Assembly (NCBI GenBank): GCA_030916575.1
Contig: JAUPWJ010000036.1
Span: 1 to 29,241, forward strand
Source of the DNA: Patescibacteria group bacterium
Lineage (GTDB): Bacteria > Patescibacteriota > Minisyncoccia > Phycocordibacterales > UBA9973
Length of the DNA stretch: 29,241 bases
Direction of reading: 5' to 3'
The notes under the pieces: generated by a model
Databases searched by the model: none
What the model saw: the letters and a program-made list of their open reading frames with translations, nothing else
Told to the model about the DNA's origin: nothing
Shown: piece after piece, positions 28,583-29,241 of the stretch
Layout of the letters: every line of letters starts with the position of its first letter
How positions within the stretch are numbered: position 1 is the stretch's first letter
Translations under genes and position numbers: made by a program

Positions 28583-29241
28583 ATGGCGAATAATTCACAA
28601 AAACAAATTGGGGCTTTTATTAAAACATTACGAGAAAGAAAAGGCATTACGCAAGGAGATTTTGCTAAAATGCTTTCCACTTCTCAAAGTGCAGTAGCGA
28701 GAATGGAAAAAGGTGAGCAAAATTTCTCAACTGATTTATTAAATAAAATTAGTACTGTCCTCGGTCAGAGTATAGTATCTATAAACAACACGACAGACTT
28801 TGAAGTAAATGGGGGTAAAAAATTACACGGTAGTATTAAAACAAATTTTTCTAAAAATGGCTCAGTTGGTCTACTTTGTGCTTCCCTTCTAAATAAAGGC
28901 AAGACCACTTTACACGGTATAGCTCGTATAGAAGAAGTTTATAGAGTTATAGAAATATTGGAATCAATCGGAGTGAAAGTAAAATGGACTGCTCAAAACT
29001 CTCTTATAATTACTCCTCCTACAAAATTTAATTTAAAGAATATAAATGTTGAATCAGCAATCAAAACTCGCTCTATTGTCATGCTTATGGGTCCACTCGC
29101 CCACCATATGAATTCTTTTTCTATCCCCCATGCTCAAGGATGCAACTTGGGTAAACGCACTATATCTGCTCATACATATGCTCTTGCAGACTTAGGAATA
29201 AAAATAAAAACTACTAATAATAGTTATGAAATAAGTAGTAC
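28583..29241 (+). CDS. murA: XRE-type helix-turn-helix fused to MurA (N-terminal part; runs off the window)
   Basis: The visible 219 codons encode two domains. Residues 1-60 (IGAFIKTLRERKGITQGDFA, then KMLSTSQSAVARMEKGEQNF) form an XRE/Cro-type HTH. From about residue 75, FEVNGGKKLHGSIKTNFSKNGSVGLL matches the MurA opening with its conserved Lys-Asn pair. HGIARIEEVYRVIEILESIGVKV and PHAQGCNLGKRTISAHTYALADLGIKI carry the later blocks, including the active-site Cys region. MurA makes UDP-GlcNAc-enolpyruvate, the first committed step of peptidoglycan synthesis. The HTH suggests the enzyme can bind DNA, perhaps its own promoter palindrome. The C-terminal half lies outside the window, so completeness of the active site is not shown. 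Confidence 0.88.
   Translation, partial: MANNSQKQIGAFIKTLRERKGITQGDFAKMLSTSQSAVARMEKGEQNFSTDLLNKISTVLGQSIVSINNTTDFEVNGGKKLHGSIKTNFSKNGSVGLLCASLLNKGKTTLHGIARIEEVYRVIEILESIGVKVKWTAQNSLIITPPTKFNLKNINVESAIKTRSIVMLMGPLAHHMNSFSIPHAQGCNLGKRTISAHTYALADLGIKIKTTNNSYEISS

Overview
The window looks like part of a chromosome from an uncultured Patescibacteria (CPR) bacterium, most likely a Parcubacteria-type lineage. This is inferred from the AT-rich sequence, short core proteins, a ppGpp enzyme that ends after TGS, DnaX without its zinc module, a DUF5667-type sigma/anti-sigma pair, tRNAs without encoded CCA, and almost no Shine-Dalgarno sequences. TGA is an ordinary stop (for example 10879-10881 and 12859-12861), so the Gly-TGA code of SR1/Gracilibacteria does not apply.

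Layout. 1-2613: a cell-wall cluster on the minus strand, mraY-ftsW-murG, with murG broken near the left edge. 2650-6028: small envelope proteins, an ECF sigma factor with an overlapping membrane anti-sigma-like gene, and a 53-residue Cys-rich protein. 6176-6637: an isolated plus-strand phosphatase-like gene. 6679-9728: a CDF transporter, a Lys/Glu-rich small protein and a DrrAB-type ABC exporter whose ATPase gene carries a frameshift. 9760-12862: MgtC, a metal-dependent cyclase-type hydrolase, two small membrane proteins, peptidase E and an alpha/beta hydrolase. 12859-15764: a HAD hydrolase, a HisKA sensor without an ATPase domain, a stand-alone receiver and an M23 endopeptidase. 15849-17080: tRNA-Gln and a GC-rich secreted orphan. 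17079-21321: dnaX, dus, ftsQ and serS. 21360-28363: dprA, an orphan lipoprotein, topA, a receiver-like orphan, rel/spoT and parB. 28438-29241: tRNA-Leu and the start of a helix-turn-helix-MurA fusion cut by the window edge.

Expression pattern. Most first genes of transcription units have a TATAAT-like -10 box followed by about 6 nt (range 6-8) and then the ATG, so their mRNAs should be leaderless. This spacing also fixes several starts (2650-3240, mgtC, dprA, rel). Four isolated genes break the rule: 6176-6637, 16136-16846, 22307-22981 and 25359-25763. Each has a TTGACA-like -35, usually an extended -10, an untranslated leader (often with an inverted repeat), no Shine-Dalgarno sequence and its own strong terminator. 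None has clear operon partners, and three of the four have weak or no family assignment. This two-mode layout is the most interesting signal in the window.

How the genes fit together. MraY, FtsW, MurG, MurA, FtsQ and the M23 endopeptidase cover peptidoglycan synthesis and division. DnaX, TopA, DprA and ParB serve DNA replication, topology, uptake and segregation. SerRS, Dus and the two tRNAs serve translation. Rel, the ECF pair and the receiver/HisKA pair provide stress and signal input.
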